Part shown: positions 49,030 through 60,855 of the stretch, piece by piece
Position numbering within the stretch: the first letter of the stretch is position 1
Layout: each line of letters starts with the position of its first letter
NCBI RefSeq assembly: GCF_000524195.1
Contig: NW_020170412.1
Coordinates: 446,929 to 510,928, forward strand
Direction of reading: 5' to 3'
DNA length: 64,000 nt
DNA from: Echinococcus granulosus
Lineage: Eukaryota; Platyhelminthes; Cestoda; Cyclophyllidea; Taeniidae
Notes under the pieces: generated by a model
Databases searched by the model: none
The model's input: the letters and a program-made list of their open reading frames with translations, nothing else
Told to the model about the DNA's origin: nothing
Translations under genes and position numbers: made by a program

Positions 49030-49292
49030 TATCAATCATTTGAACTTCCGGTAATATAGATGGTGCAGGTTCGTATTAGGCCCCACGTACCCCTGTGGAC
49101 GCCTCTGCAGTAGTGCAACTTCAAAGGCTTCGAATTGGTGGTGTGATTACGGAGTCGTAGATGAGGCTGGCTTTTTGTCATTACCGAGTGTGGTGTGTCT
49201 TGTTCCAACCCGGAGGAGATGCGCACTTTTGGGGCGGTAAAGGTTTGCTCTACTGTCCCTACTGCTGACAGTAGTAGTGCATTCCGGTTACA
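49030..49292 (-). repeat. Dispersed repeat, unit A (inverted copy)
   Basis: Reverse complement of the block at 40896-41165. The outer landmarks are GAACTTCCGGTAATATAG at the left and CTGCTGACAGTAGTAGTGCA at the right. The two copies are about 8 kb apart in opposite orientation and well diverged. Confidence 0.55.
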
Positions 49293-50161
49293 CCATACCA
49301 GTCACGCAACTCTAGCTCTGGCACTAGGGTGTGAAATTGATCTTGTGGAGTAATTGCCTAGCCGGTGTGTCATGTGAAGGACTTCTGACTTCATCAGATC
49401 AACATCCCGCATGACTATGCGTAATGCGCATGCAATGAGTTTCTTGTTGAATCTAAATCCAAGCGCTGGTGGGTGGGGGCTTCCTGGATGATCACCCACT
49501 ATCACTATCAATCGTGTGGTTGAAGGTGTACCATTATTTTTGCCTTCCCTGATCCATACTGGCTACACAGATGACTGACTATTCACAAGGATTTGGCTTT
49601 TGTCAAAGAGTAAAGTGACCCTCCGTCTACACCCAAATAAACTTTCCAGAGAGCCCTCGTAATTGAAACTTCTCATGAGGGAAAGCTCTGGAGGGCAAAG
49701 GGTCTCGCCACCCGAGGACACAGCCAACCTGTCGGTATAGCATCAACAGACACGCCACAAAAGGCACACATTAAATATAATTATTTTCAAACTGTCTCAT
49801 TCCTTCGGTGGGAGAGGGGTCGTAAGTAGGACATAGACACCACAAAATAGGACACACAAAGTCGCATGGAATGCTGGTCAAAAGCACAACCACGTACTCA
49901 CACAAATGCACACACACACACACACACATGGGGAGGTCAGGGGGGAGAGGGAGAGACGTAGAGGTAAAAGTGAAAATCTTGTCACGGAGCTGAGGGAGGG
50001 GGACAGGGAGACGGAGCAAAACTGACTGCGTCGGAGAAGTCGGGCAGTAGTACGAAGGTACCGCTGCTGCTCCAACCACAAGTGTTATAATAAATGCAAC
50101 AACTGACATGAGAAGGAGACGAGATCGTTTATTTCCAAAAGGTATTTTTTGGAGGGTGCGA
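49293..50161. other. Downstream flank of the secreted-protein gene
   Basis: Contains the CA repeat at 49909-49928. The minus-strand open frame 50109-49771 translates partly from that repeat and is not accepted as a gene. This stretch probably includes the 3' UTR of the gene ending at 50162. Confidence 0.4.
49909..49928. repeat. CA microsatellite
   Basis: Ten uninterrupted CA units, directly downstream of the secreted-protein gene. Confidence 0.85.
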
Positions 50162-50920
50162 TCAGTTTTTGAGGCACGACACCATGAGAGGTAGTGAGGA
50201 GACAGCGAGGTGTCTAAAGGGCGCCTTCTTCTTCAGTAGACGTGATATCTCAAACGATCCAATCGGAAGGTCGATTTGAATGTGCTGAAGGCGTGAGCTG
50301 CGAGCGTAGAGAGGATATTCAGTCACCAGAGAGGTCATTCTTGGAATGCTTCCCACAGTACGCCTATGAGTTTGCAACTCAGCGCTAAACTCGCACGAGG
50401 AGTTGTTGCACTTTCTTGAGCACATCCATGCCACATTATCCGCGATCATCAGCTCAATCTCGCGCTGTAGATCGATGCTGAGGCCTCTTCCTGCTTCCTG
50501 CTGATTCTGCAGACGCAGGATTCTCGCTTGCAACTCGTGATTAATGAGATAGAGTATCATAAGGTCAAATTTCGACACCTCCATTGGTGGAACTTCACAG
50601 ATAACATTGCCATTCATTCGGCAGGGTAGTGAAGGTCTAGGATGGGCGCACATTTCCAATTCTTCATCAGGAAAGATTTTAGAACGCAGGGTCACGGTGT
50701 AGGTGCATTCTGTCGACCTGCGTCGAATGATATCGTGGTTTCTGCACTCCGGAGCGTCAATAAACTCTTCACAATCGATGGACTCTGGAAGTAAGTCCTC
50801 CCAGGATTGGAGGCCGTGAGCCTTGTTATCGGAGGGAGGCAGAACAACAGCCAGACTGGCGAAGAGGTTGTGGAGCACAAGGAGGAGGACGAGGATGGGC
50901 GAGCGTCGGTTGAAGGTCAT
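50162..50920 (-). CDS. Single-exon secreted protein with ten cysteines, function unknown
   Basis: 252 codons without an intron. The ATG at 50920 was preferred over an upstream in-frame ATG (51040) because it places a signal peptide at the start: RR followed by SPILVLLLVLHNLF, cleavage probably near residues 24-27. The upstream option would add residues translated from a CA/GT repeat. The mature chain has nine of the ten cysteines in two clusters (residues 50, 59, 72, 91, 100, 108 and 167, 171, 176) plus one at 249. An N-glycosylation site lies at residues 172-175 (CNNSSC), and a long amphipathic segment spans roughly 115-165. An extracellular, disulphide-bonded role is likely. No hormone, protease or inhibitor family was recognised, so it may be lineage-specific. 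Confidence 0.55.
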   Translation of the reverse strand: MTFNRRSPILVLLLVLHNLFASLAVVLPPSDNKAHGLQSWEDLLPESIDCEEFIDAPECRNHDIIRRRSTECTYTVTLRSKIFPDEELEMCAHPRPSLPCRMNGNVICEVPPMEVSKFDLMILYLINHELQARILRLQNQQEAGRGLSIDLQREIELMIADNVAWMCSRKCNNSSCEFSAELQTHRRTVGSIPRMTSLVTEYPLYARSSRLQHIQIDLPIGSFEISRLLKKKAPFRHLAVSSLPLMVSCLKN

Positions 50921-51007
50921 GTTGAGGAGAAACGGCTGCGCGCAAATAAACATGCCTGTAGTGGTTATGAAGGTCAAGAGCGTGCGACAGTGGCTTATAA
51001 GGATGAC

Positions 51008-51066
51008 TGTGCACGCACCTACGCACGCGCGCACACACACTCGCTACGTGTGTGCGTGTGTGTGCG
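51008..51066. repeat. Alternating purine-pyrimidine CA/GT tract, nearly inverted
   Basis: A CGCACGCGCGCACACACAC-type run is followed after a few bases by GTGTGTGCGTGTGTGTGCGC. It is an imperfect inverted repeat able to form a hairpin or Z-DNA, lying about 90 nt upstream of the chosen ATG of the secreted-protein gene, in its promoter or 5' UTR. Confidence 0.65.
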
Positions 51067-52857
51067 CTCAATGCTGTCTATCATACAAACATCCACCTAC
51101 AGTCTGCATGAAGGCTTCCATTAAGTCATCCTACAACCGTACAACTTCACCCTGGCACAAATTTGTCCACTGCCGAAACGAGGGCGTGAACGGATGCCTG
51201 TTTTGTCCCACGGCGGAGAGAGGGAACTGATCTTGGGGAAGTGAAGAGGTCCACCCCTCCAGTGGGCATCCTTTTGTTGCATTTTTTGCTGTATCCACTA
51301 CACGTGGGGCCTATAACTTTTCTACTTATTCCAGTCAAGTAAAACTTTGATTTTGGTCGGATCCACCGGTGCCAGGAGATTGCGTTTACTAGGTGAAGAG
51401 CAACCGAATGAATTCGTGCGGATTGACTAACAACTACAGAAAGCTCCTTCAGATAGTCTGTTCACTGGAAGTATCACCAATTCAATCTACTATTCTTTTT
51501 CAACAAGACACAGGTTTACTATGAATTTCACCTTTATGGAGCTCTTTATAGTAGAAGGGTGAGATGGGTGGTGAATATTCGGAGACTAACTCGGTAATAC
51601 AAAAGCCATTTTGCATCACAAATCGGATACACAGTCGGATATCCAGCAAAAGGTCTTAAAGGGATGACACGATCTCATTACATGAGAGAAGGCAAGAAAA
51701 AATTGACAACTTTGGCCTTATCTTCTAATGCTTGGCATGTGATAATCCTCTCCCGTGTACCTCCTAATTAATAGCTACCACAAATTTCCATACCCACTCA
51801 GTTCAGGTGCCATATCATTGTTTTACCACCAAACAGGCTATACGAGAGCGACAAGTGCTCTTGACACCTCCATCTCGAATTGAGATGTCAATCGTGACAC
51901 TGAGCGCTTCGTTATAAAGAATAGGGAATGGGGGATCATCATTCAGGTGAGGTAACTTGGAGCTAGGATCGAGGGAAATGGGTGGTGCTTTCCGCTACTA
52001 CAAGAAGAAGTGGAGAGTGTGAGAGAGGGAGAGAGTGATAAAAGTAGGACTGTGCCGATGCGTTGGGTAAAACTATGATTTCCAATAGATCTGAGCAATC
52101 AGGTCTTTGGTGGACTAAAGGCGTCAATGCTGCAAGCTATAGTGAAAACCACACGGGATCTTTTAATCATTCGCTGCTATAATCTGGCATTTGACACGGT
52201 TTTGAGCGGCTATAGTAAACAAGTAATTGTAAATAGTAAAGGTGTCGGCTATGTTTCACACGTGGAGGAAGGATTGCTTGAATTATGGTTTCACCTTCTG
52301 CGTTAACGGCCACCATGCTCTCATGCAGCCTTCCAACCGCAACGGCATCAGTGCTAAAACCACTGGATTTTATTTTGAGAAATTAGGTCTACTGAGAGGT
52401 AACTTGCTTTAGTGCCTACTCCAACAATCTCTACTACCTCTGCTATTTTTAAATGCAGGTTTTTTCACTTCAAAGACTGCATGAAACTTCAACAGAACAG
52501 AGTGTGCCTTCAGGTGGTGGTGGTGATCTAGATTTGTCACTTGGCTGGATGCAAACGATGCAAGGGCCAGATAAATACATGGAACCCTAGGTGATGTACA
52601 GAAGATCGGTTGACTCCCCCTCTTCTTCTTAAATAATAGGAGTATTCGGCATTAAGGCACAAGCAAAAAAGTCCCTTAAAGGCTATAAAGGGAAATGCAT
52701 GTTATGGCATTAGACTCACTTGTAGAGATGACTTGCCACACAGAGGTCGCCTTTTCAATAGGAGGGTTGATGAAGAGTTGCATGTCCCCTCGAAGTAAGA
52801 AGCCGCCTTTATAACCGAGGCGGTGGCGTCCATCCTCCCTCCTGATTGGCTTATTCG
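51067..52857. other. Intergenic with dispersed-repeat sequence
   Basis: Includes unit B of the dispersed repeat (51815-51990). No gene supported. Confidence 0.4.
51815..51990 (+). repeat. Dispersed repeat, unit B (second copy)
   Basis: Same order of blocks as 41540-41720: CTTGACACCTCCATCTC/ATTGAGATGTCA, GACACTGAGCGCTTCG, GAATAGGGAATGGGGG and GATCGAGGGAAATGGG. A direct repeat about 10 kb from the first copy. Confidence 0.55.
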
Positions 52858-52910
52858 AAAGTGCGCGCGTGTGTGTGCGCAGTTTATGCGCACACACACG
52901 CGCGCACTTT
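52858..52910. repeat. Perfect 24-bp hairpin palindrome
   Basis: The left arm 52858-52881 (AAAGTGCGCGCGTGTGTG, then TGCGCA) is exactly complementary to the right arm 52887-52910, around the 5-nt loop GTTTA. The arms are almost entirely alternating purine and pyrimidine, so both cruciform and Z-DNA forms are possible. Confidence 0.95.
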
Positions 52911-53745
52911 GATTCTCATCTTTCAGCCTTTTGTATTTTAATTATTGTTGCTGGATACTACGAGCAATTTTCTGGGAGTTGTGAATTATGCCAAACAGCC
53001 ATGAGGGACACTTGTTGTGACTCCTAAAATTGGGGAAATTCCTTCATTCATGAGGCGAAGTTCGCCGCCCTCTATGGGCATCAATCAAGTAGATGCCAAT
53101 AGGTGACAGTGAGGCACTATATTCTTCTGTTCAGCGGCTACAAGGAACCCTTTTTTTGCACCCGCCTGTGATTCTGCTGTTTTATACTTGCAGGAGCTCG
53201 GGGTGGACCGACGACAGAAGATTGCTTCGAGGGCGAACTTTCAATATTCGGTCTTAATGGATTTCTGGCACTTTTAACAATGAAGTAAGGCTAGAATGTT
53301 TCCAACAACTGAAATAGTTTTTATAATTTATTGTAATTGCTGGCTGTTCTACAAAGTGGAAGAGGGTGCACCTTTTCAGGATGGCCTAGGGAAATGCGGA
53401 AATAATTTCTATGGATCCGCAAGAGGGAGAGTTCAAACTGCATGCACTTTGGCTCTGATTCTTGAAATGCCTGCCTTGATAGCTTAAACCACACACACCG
53501 ACCACTTTGTAGAGCAAAAAGGATTAAAAGTTCTTTTATTTCATGATGGAAAAACTGGTGCGTTGACACATTACCACTGACCTGTGATGTGGACTTAAAC
53601 GACTCGGACTGGGCTAGAAATGGAATAGTAAACCCCGACTCCCGAATTTGCTGCATAGTTATCAATTTCTAAGCTTCATGAGATAAAATGTAAAGTTACC
53701 TAAGAATGGAGGTGGTTCGACTTGTGGGCTTTCACCAGTAGAAAG
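52911..53745. other. Intergenic, downstream of the 53.7-54.3 kb gene
   Basis: No gene supported. Exon-like frames at 53174-53275 (plus) and 53665-53582 (minus) have plausible splice borders but could not be linked to a gene. Confidence 0.35.
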
Positions 53746-54332
53746 TCACGACGTCACTGGCGTTTTGTGATCCACAATGGCAAAGCCAACAGTCCAACTC
53801 GGTTGTTTGCTATCGAGGACAAATAAAGCCAGTGCTACATCGAGTAGTGGATCAACAATTTGACCATTTAAGTTATTACACGGAATTGAAGCCTCAAGGC
53901 AGTCCATCAGTCCATCTGGCGGAAGAATCGCTTTGATACTACAAGTTGCGCACTTTCCGAATTCCCACAGAATCGGCCAGCGACTTTGCCTTCCCGTAGG
54001 AGGAATGGAAAATTATCATTGTCCCTTTAAATTTCTCCGGTGCATCCCACACAAAGTTTGGTATTTTTGGAGGGCTGACAATTTCGGGAAGTGCCCGAGT
54101 GATTTGTGGCTGGCCTGGGGACTCCAGTGGAGGCAATTTTAGTGGTTTGGAATTGTCGCTAATTTTTAAATTGATATCACATTTATTTAAGCTGCGCTTT
54201 TAAGATGCCTTTACTGGGGAAACAGTTCACTCGTGGGCATGTTACTAAATCGGGTTGCCTCCGTGGGCTGGGTCCAGAGTGGATAACATTTGTTCATCCT
54301 CAGCTCCAGAGGATGGGCACTTCCCAACCCAC
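53746..54332 (-). CDS. Unidentified multi-exon gene, 3' part
   Basis: Three minus-strand exons fit together in phase: 54332-54215, 54158-53985 and 53938-53746, with introns of 56 and 46 nt. The acceptors are GTCTTCACAG, AAAAATTAG and CAACTTGTAG. The product reads GLGSAHPLELRMNKCYPLW, then PLESPGQPQITRALPEIV, then PNFVWDAPEKFKGTMIIFHS, and ends PLLDVALALFVLDSKQPSW and onwards to VDHKTPVTS before TGA. WDAPEKFKGTM slightly recalls the WxAP...GTV strand of Reeler-type extracellular domains, but the match is too short to assign. Upstream exons probably exist (an exon-like stretch lies near 54400-54520). An alternative 61-nt intron for the second junction is also possible. Confidence 0.42.
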
Positions 54333-57300
54333 CTGTGAAGACCACGTTATCACCGAGGTCGATTACAAATATTTTTGAAGAGGATCGGGAATGTCACCCA
54401 CACTAATCATACATCCTCCCCATCATCAGAAGTTCATCTCTTCGGCCATAGGATTGCTGACTCTGCTGCGCTTTAGCTCCAAGCGATGGCGATTTGGCAC
54501 CAGTTGAATTGCTGGGTAAACATTGGATGCAGTTAAGGGGGTTTGGGAACTGGGCCTGACACCATTATTCAAAAAGGAACAGATTAGGAGGCCATCATGG
54601 CCCTAAGCCTTAAATTTATCTGCAGATTGAAGTGCACTTTTGTTAATTGCACTTTTCCCCAATTACTGCCACAAGAAGGACTGAAATCGGACCATGAGAG
54701 GGCCATGGGAAAAGTTATTTCCCTCATATTATGGGATTCATGTATTTTCAGTTCTCAGGGTGCTTACACACAAGGTTACCTTCAAGAAAGAACTATTGCG
54801 CATTCTTCGTCCTTTTTGGAGGAAAAAGATCTCCCACTGGATTTGCGGCTTTCAAAATAAGTTTCAGTGACCCAAGCCTCTAGTTATTTACCACAGACGA
54901 GTGCTCTCTTTCCACTTTGTACCCTTCTGGTTTATTTACCTCCCGAAAGAAGTGTATTTGACATTTTTAATTAGGTAAATAACTTCGGCTTGCAGATTTA
55001 ATGAAGTTGGTATTGTTTGATTGACAAAACCCCAGTGCTGTGGAGCCTAAGGTTGAACAATCGCCTAGTAAGCTGGACTGGCCTTTCCACCCACCGATCC
55101 TATTCTTTCATCCGTTTTTGCCCCCAGTAATGGACACATCAACGACACCCCACAATTATTTACATAATAAAAGGGATCGGTTAAGGTAACGCCATGTTTG
55201 TATACCGAGATAAACGGTTGATCAATGGTTTATTAATAACGCATAGCTGCCAGGGTTTAATAAAACAGATATGGTCCGCATGAAATCAAAACCCTTGCTT
55301 TCACAGTCATTGTTTTCACTAGTCGATCACTTAAATTGTGGCCGAATTCAGCATTAGCATTGGTACCGACCGCTTTTTTTCACCTCCTCGGGAAGAATTT
55401 TGTCCTGCAAGAGAGGAATTGCTGATTCAATGACGGAGGGTCTAGAGCGCGGAGGCCCTCGATTTCGGGATACTAAATAAGTCTGAGTGTTTCGGCCTTG
55501 GTGTTTCTCCCCTCCACCTCAGCTTTCAAAGCCTTGGAATAAGCGGACAAGGAAATGCTTTATGGGATAGGGATAAATAAAGTGGTTAAGCGTGCTCAGG
55601 GTAGGTTCCTCCAACCCCTAGAGAGACAATGCCGTCCAATCTGCTATGAGGTTCCTGTTTACTGACCGACTCACACCTCAGCGAAAGCCACCGTACATTT
55701 AAGAGGGAACAGGTGAATGGATGATCCAACAGTCCTTTGACTTTTTTGGGGTAATTTAAGCTCTCCTTATCAAAAAACGCCATCAGAGGTCCCTAGCGGA
55801 GCGCAAGTGAACCTCATTAAGGTGGAAGGATCGCGAATTCACTTGCCTGCTTGTTTCTGTCCTACCTAAGATGTCCCTAGATGATGTCCTCCACTATGGA
55901 CTGTTTAACTGGGGGAAAGACTCCAACTCGTGATAAAGGTTGCAAACAAAAAGGGTCACTTTCTTTGTGTAATTTAAAAATAGTTTCTTACGCAACTTTT
56001 GAAGAAGTTCACGCTATACTGTGGCTCGTTTTACTACTCCCTTCGTAAAGGACCCTAGTACAAAGGACCAAAATAGCATTCAGAGTGACTGGGTGCTACT
56101 TGAAGGTTTTTGACTAAGTAGAAGTAGCAAATGTCCTTTCCGTCTCCATTTCAACCCAGTGAATTGCACTTTTGCGCTTTCTATGTAGCGAATACCTTGG
56201 TACACTTCCCCCATCCTTCCATGTAACCCCGTATTTACTTATTGTACCACCGACAATGCGTCTCACTAGCTTTATTAAAAACGTGAATTAAACAACGTTT
56301 TAGTGGATAATTAAACAAATTGGCTGTGTAGTTAGTCCTGACGGTACTTACTACTTCCTATTGGATCTGCTATACCGAAGGGTCGCGAGTTCCGTGTCTG
56401 GGTGCCGCGGACGAATCGGGGAGGGGGTAGGAATCGGGGCACTCAACTTAATGATAGGTTACTGAAACTTAATTGCGACTTTTCCATTGATAACGTAAAT
56501 TCTTCCACTAACGAGCACCTACGGGACGCGTTGGATCCTCCCTTCTGACCTCCTCAAAATTGTGCAGCGTTAAGAACACACTTGGACCTAAAAACTCCAA
56601 ACCTCACATTGGCTACCCATCTCCCATCCCAATCCTCCACAGTAAAGAGTCTGCCAAGATACATTGAACAAAGTTCAAACTGACTGGAGGAGGAAGGTGA
56701 TTGTGCTTGCCTGTGCAGAAGTTGGTGGCAGCCAAGACAACCCTCCACCGAGCGGACGGCGAGCCGTGACTCACCGCTAAAGTACGCGGGCCGAGTGGCA
56801 GAACCACGGTGAGTGATTTATGGCTCCACCAGCAAACAAACATACTCACGGCGTGTGTGTAGATGTGTTTGTGTGAAGTACTTTAAGAAAATACACATTT
56901 CTCATTCACCTAAAAGGTCCCATCGCTGGACAACGCCAACGTCGAGATGATGAGAAATCGGTTTTTAAGTGGGGAGCCTCCGTCTGCTACCCTCTTCTTT
57001 TTCTTTTTTTTTCTCACGACATTTGATGTCTTCGTTTTTGAAAAGGAGACTGTCTTTTTGGACACGATGACTGACTTGAAGGAGGTAGAATACAGCAGCG
57101 AATTCGGTATCCTTCACAAACTGGTTTGGCTAATATTAGGGATTACAAATAAAACTTGTGCTTCCATCTTTGTTTACACAGAAAGTGAATGGATAAACTT
57201 TACACTAGAAAAATCCCGTCAATTTATTGTGTTTTCTTGAATCTCCTGACAATTTCTGATACTAATTGCTTCCTCCGTGTTAAAGGAACGTCAAAAGGTA

Positions 57301-59901
57301 GAGGCCTGCGGTGGCGCAGCGGTTTTTCCCTATTAGTAAACATATTTAAGAAATACTATTTAAGGAAAACACCTGGTAAGAGTAGTTACATAAATTTTAT
57401 TGGCACTTGTAAGCGTACAATTTACTAATTCCCACCTGTGTCTACTTATTTAGCGCATCAGTAGTGTAAATCTAATGACGCGTCACTGAAAGAAAGCGTT
57501 GGAAATCGGTGCCCTGATTTTAGTAAAAATAATAAAATTACTTGGCAGAGACCGCAGACCCAGCTTTTATTGCACTGGCTAGTGTTTTTTATACTGGTCT
57601 TCTCATCATATCTTATTTATGCTGGAAGGGCTCTAGCAGTTAGCGATCGCTCCTTTGAATCCACTGCTCAGCAGGCATTGACTCACCCTGATGAGCGACT
57701 GGAAAGACGGTGGAAAACGAATTTTGGGATTGCTAAATGCCTGGAAATAAGGTGTTTGGGCAACTGCAGCCACATACTACTTATTGTCGAAATCAACGTC
57801 CAAATGGTGCCATTTAATGGACTCATTTTATCTACAGCCAGTTAACAACATTGTTTAGTTACAATTTTTTATGAGACATGTGACAATTTGAGGTCTTTAA
57901 GGCCAAAAATATGCTAAAATATATCAAACTTCGATTGAAGAATGGAAAAAGTAGGCATACAAACGTCAGTTCCTGAATTACTCTATTCCATGCTTCTGGG
58001 AAAATAGCCTATTAAGATTCTGCTCTGACTGTTGAATCGTTGCCTACTAATGTGATGAAGAGGCAAAATGCAGAAGTAGGCCAGCGTTTGGGGATCCAAC
58101 AAGAAAGACCCAACTGTCGACTCTCACTGATACACCCGCGTAGCTTCCAAACGCACCAGAGCGCATGTGTTATTTTAACTTACATTAGGCTTGTTTCGAT
58201 GTCAGAATTGCGCCGCTTTTCTGGTCAACCGCTAACACACATACACGGCAGGGTCGTGTACTTTTGCCGCCTCGAAAGAACATTCTAACCGGGACTGTTG
58301 CCAGACTCCTAGTGCGCTGTTTTTTCTCAGCAGACAATGTTAGTTTCTTAAGTGTCGATCGTGAATGCGTACATCCGTTTTTTTCCTATCTTCCACCGTA
58401 TTCACACCTTTTCAATAGTCCTCTCCTAGGCTAGAATTTTCCTTTTATTAGCTCGTAATACGTTGGCTCATCTCTGGTTTATGCTTAAGTAGTAAGGGCG
58501 TTTGCAAACCTACATTTATACGATATCGAAGTGAAGCTAATAGCGATTATAGCAGATTTTTGATGGGCTGCTTTTTGGTAGCTTTGGATACGCTTGAGAG
58601 GCAATTACCACCACAAACGGTACCACATTTTGATTAATTGGAAGACGCTACTGATATTATTATCAGTAGACTTAAGAACTGTAAACCATTCAAGGAAATG
58701 GAAAAAAGGAGAATTTGAGGCCAAATGTCATCTCCTTCTTCATCACCAATCACTAAAATGCTTAGCCGACATTTCCATTTGATCTAGCCGCAAGCCCTAC
58801 CTATTAAATAGTCTTTTCACTTGTCTAATTCGCTTCCATAAACAATCTTTGATTTAGTCAAACAAATAATCCGAGATTTTTAAAATGAAGTAAACAACAG
58901 TTTGTATCTTGCAAGTCGTAAAGTAGCGGTGACATTTTAGTATAAATAGGTGGATATATTTACGTGTGTGTGTGAGTGCGTGTATCAAAGGTGGAGTTGT
59001 GCGGGTGAGAATTAACACCATATGGAGCATCATAATAGTTATTTTCGACCATATTGTCTGATCAAATAATCTCTGTACTTTGGTTTGTAACATTTTACTT
59101 GCCGATGCCACCCTCTCTCACTTCTGCTCCTCCGCCTCCGCCACTTTCGCCCATCCACCCCGCTGTTTCAATTTGCCCCCAACTAACGGGAAGGGAAGAC
59201 TCTAGATGATATCGGGTGTTTAAAAGGGGAAAATTTTCAATCATAACAATGTCTGTTTATACTCCTGATGTAACGAAAGTACAAGCAGTATCTTCTGTCT
59301 CTTTTGTGCTTGCGCTCGGGAAGCTTGTGGCGTCACATCATCGAAGAAAGGACGAAATCAGTAAGAGGTGGATACAGCACACACACACATCAAAGCCATC
59401 GTCTTTATCAGCCAATATACAAGGCTTTTTTCCTGCCATCTGCTTAATTTTTATGCTTTCCCGTATACTTAAGAAAAAAATTTGGACTATAATATTGAAA
59501 ATCCTAGAGTGAGTGTCAAATTTGCACAACTCTACGGCGAACGGAGGGTGATTAAAATTGTAACAACTTACCGATGAGTTGTTGCATTGCTAAAAAAAGA
59601 CTAGTGTGAAATTTTATTGTCCACGCTTTAATATTTACGCATCCTGGCCTAATTTTAATCGGCCCTCAGACTCCACGCCCCAAACCATGATTGCGTTGGC
59701 ATTGGGGGGAATAAACGACTTTGCTTATTTTAAGGATCGAATACTGAACACCTTCTTTGTAACAGCGGTGGCTTCACTAAACTTTTTATACTAACAAATG
59801 TCTCAGTCACATTTATGGGAAAAACTTGAAGATATGGATAAAAAGAGGGCGCTGTAAAACCCAGACAAGAAGGCGTGATGTTGATGGTACAAAAAAATGT
59901 T
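54333..59901. other. Mostly intergenic, possible upstream exons of the 54-kb gene
   Basis: Exon-like sequence occurs near 54400-54520 and 54780-54890 on the minus strand, but frames compete on both strands and no model was settled. A signal-peptide-like open frame at 57570-57845 lacks an ATG. The rest shows nothing recognisable apart from short GT-rich runs near 56850 and 58965. Confidence 0.35.
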
Positions 59902-60855
59902 TGTTATACTTCAATTGTTTTCTTAACTCTGTGATTTGATTACGCGGGTACTTAAGACTCCGTCTTTGTAATTCCACTGGGCGCCATAGCCTCTGGGACA
60001 TGCCAGCCGCCCTCCAGCCCTTCTTTACGTCGACTTCAAGGACGACTCATGGTGCTACGTTGATAACAGCTGAAAGCGAACGCGATCCTCAAAGGCAACT
60101 ACCCTGACTCCCATCTCTGAATGCTAAACCTTAATGTGACGTTGGAAGGGCACATGCTGATGATTGGCCCCTACTAAAAGGGGCCAATTCCACCTCCTGC
60201 GCAAATGCTATCAACTACTGAAGCTGCACTAACCGTTAACTTATCCGAAAGGGTTCGTTAAGGAGCTGTCTTCCGCAGCCGCATGAGGATGTCAATGAGG
60301 CGAACTCGTGGCACTTCTTCCACCTCCCCACTAGCTGGATAGAACCCACACAGATATGTCTGGACATAGTGAAAAGGACTGACACATGCAAAACCTCATC
60401 CTCACGAAATTATTTCAAACTCTATTTCTCATTAAATAACTCAGCTTTTAGGCCAGTGTTTTGATGACTGACAATGGACATACGCGACAGCCTGCACATC
60501 TCGCTCGCCCTCAATACAGTTGTCAAACAGGATGAATCTCCTGACCCAGTGAAGGTGCCAAGAGGGATCAGTGGAGTTGAGGTCGAATGTCTCCTCGTTT
60601 GCACCCGAGTTCGAATACCGACGCGGTTGGTGCGTAGGTGCTTCGCCTTACAGCACCGACTAAGCTTTGATCGCCGACACGGAAGGTTGACCGAGGAGGG
60701 TCTGTGTAATGTGTTGATTGTTTAAATTCTTGTTTTGATTTCGTTGGCACTCAAGACTGCACCTTTTTTTACTTTTACTGGGTGGCGTGGATTTCGCTCC
60801 ATGCTAGTAGCCCCTTGGCCCTTCGATACTTCGGCTATACTTCCAACTCGCTGCA
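59902..60855 (+). mobile_element. TRIM-like element, two-LTR copy
   Basis: The 5' LTR is about 59902-60059 (TGTTATACTTCAATTG to GTGCTACG) and is followed by the usual TTGATAACAGCTGAAAGCGAAC block. The interior is about 645 nt. The 3' LTR is about 60705-60855 (TGTAATGTGTTG to CTCGCTGCA). Both LTRs are shortened by internal deletions relative to the 198-nt form, and the polypurine tract is degraded. No coding capacity. Confidence 0.75.

Noticed and set aside
49771..50109. 112-codon minus-strand ORF with a hydrophobic start
   Set aside because: A third of it is translated from a CA microsatellite and proline/leucine-rich flank. It sits in the likely 3' UTR of the upstream gene.
54597..54860. 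Plus-strand frame ending in a PLDLR motif, like a CtBP-binding tail
   Set aside because: The same DNA also reads as open on the minus strand, next to better-supported minus-strand exons. No zinc-finger or other domain confirms it.
57570..57845. Open frame with a signal-peptide-like start
   Set aside because: No ATG in frame. A spliced upstream start could not be found.
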